A stretch of DNA of 41,304 bases from Planctomycetia bacterium (lineage in GTDB: Bacteria; Planctomycetota; UBA1135; UBA2386): NCBI GenBank assembly GCA_005776475.1, contig SXPB01000190.1:1-41304 (forward strand), in the 5' to 3' direction. Shown in pieces: positions 22,981-31,376 of the stretch (position 1 is the stretch's first letter; each line of letters begins with the position of its first letter). Below the pieces are notes generated by a model. It saw only the letters and a list, made by a program, of their open reading frames with translations. It was not told where the DNA came from and made no database searches. Made by a program: the position numbers and the translations under genes.

Positions 22981-25383
22981 ATGAAGCTGCGCTCCGCCCT
23001 CGCGCTCCTGACCTTCGTCGCCGCCGCCGTCGCCCAGGAACCGGCCGCGACCGAACCGTATGGCCACAGTCGCCACGGGGCCGAGTTCGACGAAGGGCCG
23101 CGCCGTGCCGCCTACCCGATGCCGGGCCTCAACCCGCGCGTGCACGTGCCGGTCGCCGGTCTCGATGCGGCGACGCAGGCGATGTTCGACCAGGGCATCT
23201 GCCAGTTGCACGGCTTCTGGTTCTTCGAAGCCGAACGTTCGTTCCGCGAAGTCGCGCGGCGCGTGCCGGAGTGTGCGATGGCGCATCTGGGCATGGCGCT
23301 CGCCAACTTCGAGCAGGAAGAGCGCGCTGCTGCCGCGATCGCCAACGCGGTGCGCAGCAGTGCCGCGGTGCCGAAGTACGAACAACTGTGGATCGATGCG
23401 TTCGCGGCGTTCCACGGCATCGACGACGCGGTTCGCACGGAGCTGCGTTCGGGCGATGCCGAGAAGGTGAAGAAGGCGAAGGACGCGCTGGTCGTCGCCA
23501 ACAAGGACCGCAAGAAGGACGTGAAGGAGAAGGCCTATCGCCAGTTGCTGAAGGACCTCGGCACGCTGGTGCACGACTTCCCGGCCGACACCGAAGCGAA
23601 GGCGTTCCTGGTCGTCTACATCTGGCATGCCTACGACTGGGGTTCGGGCATTCCGATCACGTCGCACCTGGCCGTCGATGCGTTGCTGCACGATGTGTTC
23701 GCGCAGGTGCCGGACCACCCCGCGCACCACTACCGGATCCATCTGTGGGACAGCGAGAAGTCCGAACGGGCGCTGCCGTCGTGCCCGCAGATCGGCGCGT
23801 CGGCGCCGGCGATCGCGCACCAGTGGCACATGGCCGGCCACATCTACGCGAAGGCGCATCGCCATCTCGAAGCGGCGTGGCAGCAGTCGGCGGCGGGCCG
23901 CGTCGACCATGCCTACCAGATGCGCGACCGCGTGATGCCGTTCTTGATCCACAACTACGGCCACAACCAGGAGTGGTTGGCGCGCAGCTTGTCGTACATC
24001 GGCGAAGCGAACACGGCGTTGGCGGTGGCGAAGGACCTCGCCCAGCTGCCGCGCCATCCGAAGTGGAACCAGCTCGACGACGGTGAACACATCGCGGCCG
24101 ACGCGCGTGCGCGCCTCGTCTCCGTGTGCGAAGACCATGAGTTGTGGGCGGACGCCGTGGCCTTGTGTCGCGGTGGCCAGATCGACCAGACCGAGTCGAT
24201 TCGCGGCGAAGTGCAGCGGCTCGGCCTGCTCGGGCGCGCACTGTTCCGGCTCGGGCGCCGCGACGAAGGCGACCGCGTGTTGGTCGAAGTCGCCGCACTG
24301 CTCGACAAGGCCCGCGCCGCGCGCGCGGCGGCGATCGACAAGGCCGAAGGCGAGTCGCACGCGAAGAAGGAGGACGACAAGAAGCTGCGCAAGGCCCTCG
24401 ACGAAGCCGGCCGCGAACCTTCCGACTCGGTGCGGTCGGTGCTCGACCTGCAGCGGGAACTACGCGGCGAACAACTGCTCGCTGCGGGCGACGCGAAGGC
24501 CGCCGTCGTCGAGTTCGAAGCGGTGGGCGACCTGCCAAAGACCCTGCTCGCCGATGCGCACCTCGCCGCCGGCGATGCCGACAAGGCGATCGAGCTGCTC
24601 GAGAAGGAATGCAAAGACCACCCGCATCGCGTGCCGACCGTGGGCCGGTTGCTGTGTGCCTACGGCGAGTCCAAGAAGCCAGAGCACAAGGAGAAGGCGC
24701 GCGAGCTGATGTTGGCCGAGCCGGTGTTGGTTGCGCAGTACTTCGAGCGGAGCGGCCCGGAGAGCCCGTTGCTGCAGCGCGTCGGGATCGGTGTCGATGC
24801 GCGCCCCCCGATCGTTGCGAAGCCCTGGTGGCATACGACGCATCCGCTCTACGGCGCCGACTTCGGCGAACGCCCGTCGCTCGCTTCGCTCGGCCCGGCC
24901 GGCTGGAGCCCCGTGGCGAGCCCCGGCTTCGACTTGCCGATCGTCGGTGGTGGACGCCAACAACTCCCGATCGCGGGCAACGGCAAGGCGACGTTGGTCG
25001 TGTTCTATCTCGGCTTTGGTTGTCTGCATTGCGTGCAGCAACTGCAGGCGCTGTCGCCAAAAGCCAAGGACTTCGCCGCCGCCGGCATCGACGTGGTCGC
25101 GATCGGCAACGACGCGCTCGACAAGGCCACGACCAGCCTGCAGGCGCTCGGCGACAACAAGTTCGCGTTCCCGCTGCTCGCCGATCCGGACCTCGCTGCG
25201 TTCCGCGCGTGGCATTGCCACGACGACTTCGAAGCACTGCCGCTGCACGGCACCTTCCTCGTTGATGGCCAAGGCCGCGTGCGCTGGCAGGACATCGGCG
25301 CCGACCCGTTCACGCAGTTCGAGTGGTTGTTGCCCGAGTGCCGGCGGCTGTTGGCGTTGCCCGACCAGGTCGGCAGCAAATAG
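22981..25383 (+). CDS. Secreted TPR protein fused to a C-terminal redoxin (AhpC/TSA-thioredoxin) domain
   Basis: An 800-residue exported protein. Signal peptide MKLRSALALLTFVAAAVAQ. The N-terminal two thirds contain TPR-type helices (GICQLHGFWFFEAERSFREVARRVPECAMAHLGMALAN; AKDLAQLPRHPKWNQLDDGEH) and a Lys-rich helical stretch around residues 155-185. From about residue 640 a thioredoxin-fold redoxin appears: LPIAGNGKATLVVFYLGFGCLHC with CXXC at Cys-681/Cys-684, then VDVVAIGND-type strand, FPLLADPDLAAFRAW, and the cis-Pro region LHGTFLVDGQGRVRW. The fusion suggests a periplasmic thiol oxidoreductase or peroxiredoxin-like enzyme tethered to a partner-binding scaffold (inference). Divergent from the aminopeptidase P gene. 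Confidence 0.85.
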   Translation: MKLRSALALLTFVAAAVAQEPAATEPYGHSRHGAEFDEGPRRAAYPMPGLNPRVHVPVAGLDAATQAMFDQGICQLHGFWFFEAERSFREVARRVPECAMAHLGMALANFEQEERAAAAIANAVRSSAAVPKYEQLWIDAFAAFHGIDDAVRTELRSGDAEKVKKAKDALVVANKDRKKDVKEKAYRQLLKDLGTLVHDFPADTEAKAFLVVYIWHAYDWGSGIPITSHLAVDALLHDVFAQVPDHPAHHYRIHLWDSEKSERALPSCPQIGASAPAIAHQWHMAGHIYAKAHRHLEAAWQQSAAGRVDHAYQMRDRVMPFLIHNYGHNQEWLARSLSYIGEANTALAVAKDLAQLPRHPKWNQLDDGEHIAADARARLVSVCEDHELWADAVALCRGGQIDQTESIRGEVQRLGLLGRALFRLGRRDEGDRVLVEVAALLDKARAARAAAIDKAEGESHAKKEDDKKLRKALDEAGREPSDSVRSVLDLQRELRGEQLLAAGDAKAAVVEFEAVGDLPKTLLADAHLAAGDADKAIELLEKECKDHPHRVPTVGRLLCAYGESKKPEHKEKARELMLAEPVLVAQYFERSGPESPLLQRVGIGVDARPPIVAKPWWHTTHPLYGADFGERPSLASLGPAGWSPVASPGFDLPIVGGGRQQLPIAGNGKATLVVFYLGFGCLHCVQQLQALSPKAKDFAAAGIDVVAIGNDALDKATTSLQALGDNKFAFPLLADPDLAAFRAWHCHDDFEALPLHGTFLVDGQGRVRWQDIGADPFTQFEWLLPECRRLLALPDQVGSK

Positions 25384-25481
25384 CGAGAAGCGCAATCGGC
25401 GTCGGAACTGCCGTTGCTGTCGGCACCTCGGCGTGGCATCCTTCCCGCCTCTCCCATCCACTCGCTACCTCGGAGGCCGGT

Positions 25482-25994
25482 TTGGTCGTCGTGCCGCGCA
25501 AGCTTCGCTCGAAGGACAAGATCTTCGCCGATCGCAAGACCCTGGCCCCGATCCTGGCAGGGTTGAAGGCCAGCGGCAAATGCATCGTGCTCACCAACGG
25601 CGTGTTCGACCTGATGCACGTCGGTCACACGCGCTGCCTCGAAGACGCCCGCTCGCGGGGCGATCTGCTCGTCGTCGCGATCAACTCGGACAAGTCCACC
25701 GAGGCGCTGAAGGGCAAGGGCCAGCCGATCGTGCCCGCCGAGGAACGCATGGAAGTGCTCGCCGGGCTGTCTTTCGTCGACTACGTGACCGTGTTCGATG
25801 AACCGACGGCGGCGGGCGTGCTCGAGCTGCTGAAGCCGAACCTCTACGCCAAGGGCAGCGACTACTCGCTGAAGACCTTGCCGGAGAAGGACACGCTGAA
25901 GGCGCACGACATCAAGGCAGTGTTCGTCGGCGACAAGAAGTCGCATTCGACGACCAAGTTGATCCAGCAGATCCAGAAGCTGAAGAAGAAGTGA
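25482..25994 (+). CDS. Stand-alone heptose-1-phosphate-type adenylyltransferase (RfaE domain II-like)
   Basis: A 170-residue nucleotidyltransferase of the cytidylyltransferase fold, resembling the C-terminal half of HldE. The start is a TTG at 25482: a CGGAGG ribosome-binding site ends 5 nt before it, whereas the next start-type codon (GTG 25491) is too far away. Motifs are IVLTNGVFDLMHVGHTRCLEDARSRGD with HVGH at residues 46-49, IVPAEERMEVLAGLSFVDYVTVFDEPT, and KSHSTTKLIQQIQKLKKK at the end, in place of GRSTT-type sequence. It could be a second ADP-heptose enzyme, or activate another sugar- or glycerol-phosphate (TagD-like). The basic tail (LKKK) is unusual. It has no clear operon partner; the next gene starts 144 nt later. 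Confidence 0.82.
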   Translation: MVVVPRKLRSKDKIFADRKTLAPILAGLKASGKCIVLTNGVFDLMHVGHTRCLEDARSRGDLLVVAINSDKSTEALKGKGQPIVPAEERMEVLAGLSFVDYVTVFDEPTAAGVLELLKPNLYAKGSDYSLKTLPEKDTLKAHDIKAVFVGDKKSHSTTKLIQQIQKLKKK

Positions 25995-26138
25995 GCCCCG
26001 GCGGCCGGAAGTGAGCCCGGCCGAGCGCTGCTGCCGGAGCGTGCGGCCAGGTGGTGGGGTGCGGCGCTGGCGATGGTGCCATCGCACGGTCCCGGTTCCC
26101 GTCAAGGTGCGGCGCCGAGGCCGACGATCCGCCGGACG

Positions 26139-27059
26139 ATGTCCCCTGATGCGCCCGGAACCGAAACGCCCACGACCTTCTCGGCCGTGCCGTTGCCGGG
26201 TCTGGTGCAGAAGGACAGCGTGCCGTTCCCGTTGTACTTGTGCACGGCGGACAACACGTGGGTGCTCTACCACGGCGCCAAGGCCCCGCTCGACGAAGGC
26301 CATCTCGGTCGGCTGCAGGCCGAGGGCACCATCAACCTGTTCATCCGCGACCAGGATCGGCCGCAGTACTTCCAGCGGGTCGAAGGCAGCCTCGATGCGA
26401 TCCTGCTCGACCGCGCGATGCCGCTCGAACGCCGCGCCGATGTGTTGCACGGCGTCGCGCTGCGCGTCGCCGACGAGCTGCTGAAAGCAGTGCCCGACCG
26501 CGCCACCGTGCAGCGGGCGACGCGCGTGATGATGGCGACCAGCGGGCTGCTGCTGCGCGAGACGCAGGGTTTCACCGCGCTTCGTCGCCTGCTGTCCGGC
26601 AGCCAGGGGCTCGCCGCCCACAGCCTCACCGTCAGCTTCCTGTCGATGGGGCTCGCCCGCATCTTGCTTTCCGCCGACGCCGGCACGCTGCTGCAGGCGG
26701 GGCTCGCGGGCCTGTTGCACGACATCGGCAAGGTCGGCCATGAGGAGCTCGACCACGATCCCGAACACACGACGCGCGGCGCCGTCTACCTGAAGGGACT
26801 CGGCTTGCCCGCCGCGGTCGTCGAGGCGGCGCGATCGCACCACGAACGCCACGACGGCTCGGGCTTCCCGTGCGGATTGCGCGGCGATGCGATTCCCGAA
26901 CTGGCGCGCCTGGTGGGCGTCGTCGACACCTTCGACAAGGTCTACACGACGCAGCGGCCGAAGGTCGGCGTGTTCGACGCGCTGCGCATCCTGGCGCAGG
27001 CCTACCGTGGTTGCTTCGACGACCGCACCGCGAAGGGGCTGGTCGCGTTGTTCCGCTGA
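26139..27059 (+). CDS. HD-GYP-like phosphohydrolase
   Basis: A 306-residue protein. The N-terminal part (to about residue 100) has alternating strands like the DUF3391/PilZ-like cap often found before HD-GYP domains (VPFPLYLCTADNTWVLYHGAKAPLDEGHLGRL). The C-terminal domain has the HD pair His-194/Asp-195 in GLLHDIGKVGHEE, then HHERHDGSGFPCGLRGDAIPELARLVGVVDTFDKV. The GYP signature is GFP, and spacing to the HHE..DG block is as in HD-GYP c-di-GMP phosphodiesterases. Cyclic-dinucleotide hydrolysis is the likely role, but the GYP variant and the compact C terminus leave substrate uncertain. Start ATG 26139 is chosen; an in-frame GTG at 26073 is possible. Converges on the HEAT gene 4 nt away. Confidence 0.82.
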   Translation: MSPDAPGTETPTTFSAVPLPGLVQKDSVPFPLYLCTADNTWVLYHGAKAPLDEGHLGRLQAEGTINLFIRDQDRPQYFQRVEGSLDAILLDRAMPLERRADVLHGVALRVADELLKAVPDRATVQRATRVMMATSGLLLRETQGFTALRRLLSGSQGLAAHSLTVSFLSMGLARILLSADAGTLLQAGLAGLLHDIGKVGHEELDHDPEHTTRGAVYLKGLGLPAAVVEAARSHHERHDGSGFPCGLRGDAIPELARLVGVVDTFDKVYTTQRPKVGVFDALRILAQAYRGCFDDRTAKGLVALFR

Positions 27060-27069
27060 GTCGTCAGCG
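27054..27069. terminator. Tetraloop hairpin made from two convergent stop codons
   Basis: CGCTGA / TCAGCG, 6-bp perfect arms around a GTCG loop. The left arm is the last codon and stop of the HD-GYP-like gene, the right arm the complement of the last codon and stop of the HEAT gene. Only 4 bases separate the genes, so any terminator must be encoded within their ends. Confidence 0.45.
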
Positions 27070-29025
27070 CGTGGTGCCGGCGAGCGACGGCCAGCGCAAC
27101 GTGCCCGGTACTACGAGGGCCTGACGGCATCGTTCTTCGAGCCGGTCGAGCAACGCCGGCAGCCGGTTCGTCTCGCGCAAGCCGGCGACGTGCTTCTGCA
27201 GGTCGGCGAGGGGAACACCGAGCGTGCCGCGCACGGCGTCGTCGAGACCCGCCGGCGTGTCGAACGGAATGTCGAGGTCGACCAGCGCCACCGCGGCGAG
27301 CGTGCGCAGCGGCGCCCCCAGGTCGGCATCCAACCGCAGGCCCTGATCCCACGCTTCAGCAGTCAGCACGACCTGCCGCCCGGTGTCGAGGTGCAGCAGC
27401 TGGCGCAGGCGTGGCGTCGCGGGGCGCAGTGTTTCGGGGGCGCTGGCCATCGACGCAGCGAGGCAATGGGCGACGACTCGCAGATTCTGGTCGTCGAGCA
27501 GGTGGCAACGATCGCGCCCGGGCGTGTCGGCGACCAGGATGTGGGCGAGCATCTCGATCGCAACCGGGGCGCTCGCCGCCGGGACGCGGTGCCGGATCAG
27601 GCGGTGCAGGACCACTTCCGGTTCGTCGGCGACGGCGCCGAGGGCCTTGCGAACGCCTGCACCGCGCCGGGCCAGCCATGCGCAGGCGACATCGACGACA
27701 TCGGTGTCGTTGGCGGTGAGCCAGCCGAGCACGGATTGGATGGTGTCGTCGCGGCACGGGCCGGCCAGTTCGACGAGGCCAAGCATGCGGTCGAGCTGCG
27801 AGGCGCGGTTCCACTGCGCCAGGTACAGCACTTCGGTCATCGCTTCGAGTCCGACGCGGGTGCACGGCAGCGCGGGCGCCGCCGGCGTCTCGCCGCGCAG
27901 CGTCGCATCGATGGCCAGCAGCCAGTCGCGATCGATTGCCGGCAGCGTGGCGAGGTCGGCCAGGATGCGCGTCGCCGCGCGTTCGCAGGCCGCCCGCGCC
28001 AGCTCCGGGCCTTCTTGCTGTTGCAGGCGAAGGGCTGGCAACGCCACGAGGCCGCCGCGCCCGAACGTGGCCACGGCGTCGGCGGCGGCCTCGATGAGGG
28101 CCGGCTCGCTGTCCCACAATCGCCCGACCAGGTCGGCGCGTTGGCGGAACGGCAGTGGGCCGCCGTGCTCCTGCATCCACGCGATCGCGGCGCGACGTTG
28201 CTCCTTGTGCCAGTGGTCGAGCAAGGCCCGCGCCGTGCGTTGTCCCAGCGGCTCGCGCGCGACCCGGAGCCAGGCTTCCGCGGCGTCGCCGATTGCGAAG
28301 AGGCCGCGGTCGTTCGCCTGCCAGCGCACCGCTTCGCGCGCGCTGCTGCGATCGAGCAGATTGGCAAGTGCGGCCAGCACGCGTTCGCGATGGTCGGCAT
28401 GGGCATCGGGATGCACCACGAGCCAGCGGCACGCCGCGACGCAGGTGCTGTCGTAGCTTTCGAGGCAACGCAGCAGCACGCCGGGATTCGGGTCCTGCGC
28501 GAGAGCGACGGAATTGCCCAGCACGGCAGCCATCCATTCGGTGGTGCGATTGCGGCGCACGGAACGCAGGTCGACGAGCACCGCTTCGCACTGGTCGGGA
28601 TTCAGATGCGGCGCCAGCATCGACAGCGTCCACATGCTCTGGCGGCCGAGACTCTGGCCGTCGGTGCGCACCAATTCGCGCAGTTCGGGCAACGCAGGAA
28701 CGGCGCAGCGGCCGAGGCGGCCGAGCACGAGGATCGCTTGCAGGCGCGCCGCTTCGCTGGCGCGGTCGCGGTGGTCCCAGCGCAGCATGGCACACAACGA
28801 AGGCACGGCGGCCGCGCCGAGGTTCTCAAGGCGGACGGCGGCGTCGTCCGCGCGGTCACGGTGTTCTAGATCGGCGAGAGCCGCGGTGAGCACCTGCTGC
28901 AGACGAGTGTCGTTCGTCTGCGCCAGCACCGTGACAGGCGCGAAGGCGAAGGCGAGAGCAAACGGCAACACGAACAGGGCGACCGCGGGAACCGGACACG
29001 ACGCAGGCAAGGCATCGCGACGCAT
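27064..29025 (-). CDS. Secreted HEAT-repeat protein
   Basis: A 653-residue exported protein. Start 29025 gives the signal peptide MRRDALPASCPVPAVALFVLPFALAFAFAP and follows a GAGGAAGC Shine-Dalgarno. The mature part is an all-helical array of HEAT-like units (VRLENLGAAAVPSLCAMLRWDHRD; RLQAILVLGRLGRCAVPALPELRELV; ALIEAAADAVATFGRGGLVALPALRL), i.e. 'A...L..LG..A.P.L...L' repeats. No catalytic residues are evident. Such proteins are abundant in planctomycetes, where they are presumed scaffolds in the periplasm; the partner is unknown. A frame extension to 29100 would add a non-signal N terminus and is not favoured. Confidence 0.8.
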   Translation of the reverse strand: MRRDALPASCPVPAVALFVLPFALAFAFAPVTVLAQTNDTRLQQVLTAALADLEHRDRADDAAVRLENLGAAAVPSLCAMLRWDHRDRASEAARLQAILVLGRLGRCAVPALPELRELVRTDGQSLGRQSMWTLSMLAPHLNPDQCEAVLVDLRSVRRNRTTEWMAAVLGNSVALAQDPNPGVLLRCLESYDSTCVAACRWLVVHPDAHADHRERVLAALANLLDRSSAREAVRWQANDRGLFAIGDAAEAWLRVAREPLGQRTARALLDHWHKEQRRAAIAWMQEHGGPLPFRQRADLVGRLWDSEPALIEAAADAVATFGRGGLVALPALRLQQQEGPELARAACERAATRILADLATLPAIDRDWLLAIDATLRGETPAAPALPCTRVGLEAMTEVLYLAQWNRASQLDRMLGLVELAGPCRDDTIQSVLGWLTANDTDVVDVACAWLARRGAGVRKALGAVADEPEVVLHRLIRHRVPAASAPVAIEMLAHILVADTPGRDRCHLLDDQNLRVVAHCLAASMASAPETLRPATPRLRQLLHLDTGRQVVLTAEAWDQGLRLDADLGAPLRTLAAVALVDLDIPFDTPAGLDDAVRGTLGVPLADLQKHVAGLRETNRLPALLDRLEERCRQALVVPGTLRWPSLAGTTR

Positions 29026-29181
29026 GCAGGACGCTTCCTCAAGGTCTCTTCGACCCGTCGCGGTGGTCGTGGCCCGGGGCGAGGCGCACGTGGGGTCCAC
29101 CGCGCTGGCAACTAGAGCGCGGTTGCCGCGCGGCTGGAAGCCCCTGGCGTCGATCGTGGTGGCATCACGTTTGCCGTCGGA

Positions 29182-31245
29182 TCAGTCGCCGAGGCGCAGC
29201 TCCAAGGCGCCGGTGAGATCTGCGAACCCGAACAGGGCCCCGTTCGCCGCGAGCTGCAGCCCCTGCACGTAGATGGAAACACCACGCAAGGCCGGCGTTG
29301 GCGGCAACGACAGGGCGAAGGTGCCAAACCCGCTGCCGCCGGTCTGCGCAAGGCCGAGCACCAGGGGTTGCGCCAGGTAGCTGTGGCAGGCCGGAGTCAG
29401 CGGCGTCGTCTGCGTCGCAGTGGCCGCGAGCGGCAGCCAGAGGTTGCCGCCGATGCCGCGGTGCAGTTCGAGTGCGAGAGTCGTGCCGATTTCGGGCCGG
29501 GTGGGCACCGCCAATTGCGGCACCGTGCCCGTGGCGCAGCCGCTGCCGAAGGCGGTTGTGGTCGCCGGCAGCGATGTCCGCACCCAGGTCCGCGTCATCT
29601 CGAAGTCGTGCCAGACGACCGCGGACCGGACGGTGTCGTAGACGAGGTGCCCGTAGATCGGACGGTCGGGGTCTGGATGGGATCCATACACCCACGGCGC
29701 CCCGGCGGCTTGCTGGGTGTGGTGGGTGGTGCCCGTCACCAGCACGCGCACGCCCGACGGTTCGACTTCGAGCCGGGCATCCCCTTGCGGCAGGGAGCCC
29801 TGCGGGGACCAGTTCGTCCCGTCCCATGCCCACAAGGCGCCGTACAGCGAGGACGACAGGTAGGACACGGAGGCCAGCACCTGTCCGCTGACCGGATCCC
29901 AAGCGAGTGTCGGCCAGGCGAGGCCCCCCGGCGCCGTCGTCGGGTTCGCAGGGCTCCACGCGACGCCATTCCACAACCAGGTGTCATTCATGCTGACCAT
30001 GCCGCCGCCGCCGAACAGCACGGTCTGGTCGCGCAGCGGATCGTAGGCCATGTCGCCGCCGTACCGTGGCGGCGGGCCGACCGTGGTCGCCAGTTGCCAC
30101 GCGACGCCGCTCCACAACCACGTGGCGCCCGCGGCGTCGAGCACGACGCACTGGGCCGTCGTGCCGTGGTAGCCCATCTGCCGCGCGATGCCGGGGAACG
30201 GCACTCCGGTGTCGACCCATCGATAGCCATCGAACTCCCACGTCCGGTTGCCGTCGACGATGGCGACCGTGCGGCCGCGTTGGCTGTCGTGCGCCAGGAG
30301 CGCCGAGGTCGAAGTCTCGTGCAGCACCGCGAACGTGCCGCCGGTACGGATCCAGGTGGTCGGCGTCGTGGGGCCGCCGAGAGGAACCGCGCTGCCACCG
30401 AACACGACGAGCGTGTTGCCGTGCATGGCCGCGCCGTGGTCGCTACGGCCGCCGGGCATCGGCGCCTGCGGGTTCCAGTTGAAGCCGTTCCAGGCCCAGA
30501 TGTCGGCCCGCACGAGACCGGGTGGGTTGCCGAGGTCCTGGCCACCAACCAGCAGGACGTTGCCGTTCACGAGGTCGCGGAGGAGTTGCGCGCCGCGGCG
30601 CGGCGGCGGCGTTGCGGCCGGTGTCGTCGGCAGCCACTGCACGCCGTTCCACCGCCACATCGCGCCGGTGTCGGGGACGTAGCCGACCACGAGTCCGGTG
30701 GCTGGCTCGGTTGCCAATTGGCGAACGTAGGCCGCCGGCGCGCCCATCGCGTACCAGACGCCGTTGTGCAGTTCGAACGTCTGGCCCTGGTAACCCGACG
30801 CGACCAGCACGCCGCGCAGCACATCGAATGCCGCGGCTTCGGGAGCGGGCAAGGGGGTACCCCACCAGCCGATCGGGGCTGTCGACGGGATCGACTGCCA
30901 CGCGATGCCGTCGAAACCGTAGATGTTCCAACCGTTCAGGACGACCACCTGCAGCCGCGCTTCGTCGAATGCCATCGGTCCCGGGGCCGGCACGAACGAC
31001 GGCGTCCGCTGCAGCCAGCGGTCCCCGGTCCATTCGTGCATCGTCTGCCGGGTGATGAACTCGAGTTGCTCGCGGCCGAGGCAGATCGTGCGCTCGCGGG
31101 CGAAGTCGTACTGCATGCTCACCGAGGTGGGCGGCAGCGGATGCTCCGTCGCTGCGAGGCGCTGCCAGCCCTGGGCCACCAGGGTCGCCGTCGAGAACCC
31201 AACAGCGAGAGCGAACGAACCGGCCATGCGTGCGGAGCTTCCCAT
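29182..31245 (-). CDS. Secreted kelch-like protein with C-terminal FGSGC domain
   Basis: A 687-residue exported protein. MGSSARMAGSFALAVGFSTATLVAQG is the signal peptide; an alternative ATG at 31227 would shorten it. The body is a series of kelch-type blades seen as 'LLVGG/VVFGG ... WAWNG..W' (NVLLVGGQDL, NTLVVFGGSAVPLGGPTTPTTWI, TVLFGGGGMVSMNDTWLWNGVAWSP, GALWAWDGTNWSP), probably forming a propeller. The C-terminal ~130 residues begin TTAFGSGCATGTVPQL and end GALFGFADLTGALELRLGD, a module with a similar opening to those in other secreted proteins here. TACCAT lies 7 nt before the ATG, suggesting a leaderless message. Function unknown; probably on the cell surface. Confidence 0.8.
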   Translation of the reverse strand: MGSSARMAGSFALAVGFSTATLVAQGWQRLAATEHPLPPTSVSMQYDFARERTICLGREQLEFITRQTMHEWTGDRWLQRTPSFVPAPGPMAFDEARLQVVVLNGWNIYGFDGIAWQSIPSTAPIGWWGTPLPAPEAAAFDVLRGVLVASGYQGQTFELHNGVWYAMGAPAAYVRQLATEPATGLVVGYVPDTGAMWRWNGVQWLPTTPAATPPPRRGAQLLRDLVNGNVLLVGGQDLGNPPGLVRADIWAWNGFNWNPQAPMPGGRSDHGAAMHGNTLVVFGGSAVPLGGPTTPTTWIRTGGTFAVLHETSTSALLAHDSQRGRTVAIVDGNRTWEFDGYRWVDTGVPFPGIARQMGYHGTTAQCVVLDAAGATWLWSGVAWQLATTVGPPPRYGGDMAYDPLRDQTVLFGGGGMVSMNDTWLWNGVAWSPANPTTAPGGLAWPTLAWDPVSGQVLASVSYLSSSLYGALWAWDGTNWSPQGSLPQGDARLEVEPSGVRVLVTGTTHHTQQAAGAPWVYGSHPDPDRPIYGHLVYDTVRSAVVWHDFEMTRTWVRTSLPATTTAFGSGCATGTVPQLAVPTRPEIGTTLALELHRGIGGNLWLPLAATATQTTPLTPACHSYLAQPLVLGLAQTGGSGFGTFALSLPPTPALRGVSIYVQGLQLAANGALFGFADLTGALELRLGD

Positions 31246-31252
31246 GCGCCGG

Positions 31253-31258
31253 ATGGTA
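31253..31258 (-). promoter_or_regulatory. Possible -10 element TACCAT for a leaderless transcript of the 29182-31245 gene
   Basis: On the minus strand TACCAT lies 7 nt (CCGGCGC) before the ATG at 31245. No Shine-Dalgarno is present. Confidence 0.4.
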
Positions 31259-31376
31259 GCCACATTGGGTCCGCCTGTCAGTTCCCGCGCAATGGGGGAA
31301 CAGAACCGCAACGATGGGCGCGAGCCGTCGGCGAGCAGGCGATCGCCGGGTTGTGGCACTCAGCCTGTCGCGTCGC

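Noticed and set aside
22834-24360. Upstream in-frame extension of the aminopeptidase P gene
   Set aside because: It would place the protein's N terminus in antisense of the TPR-redoxin gene, remove the signal peptide and ignore the leaderless-type element at 22840.
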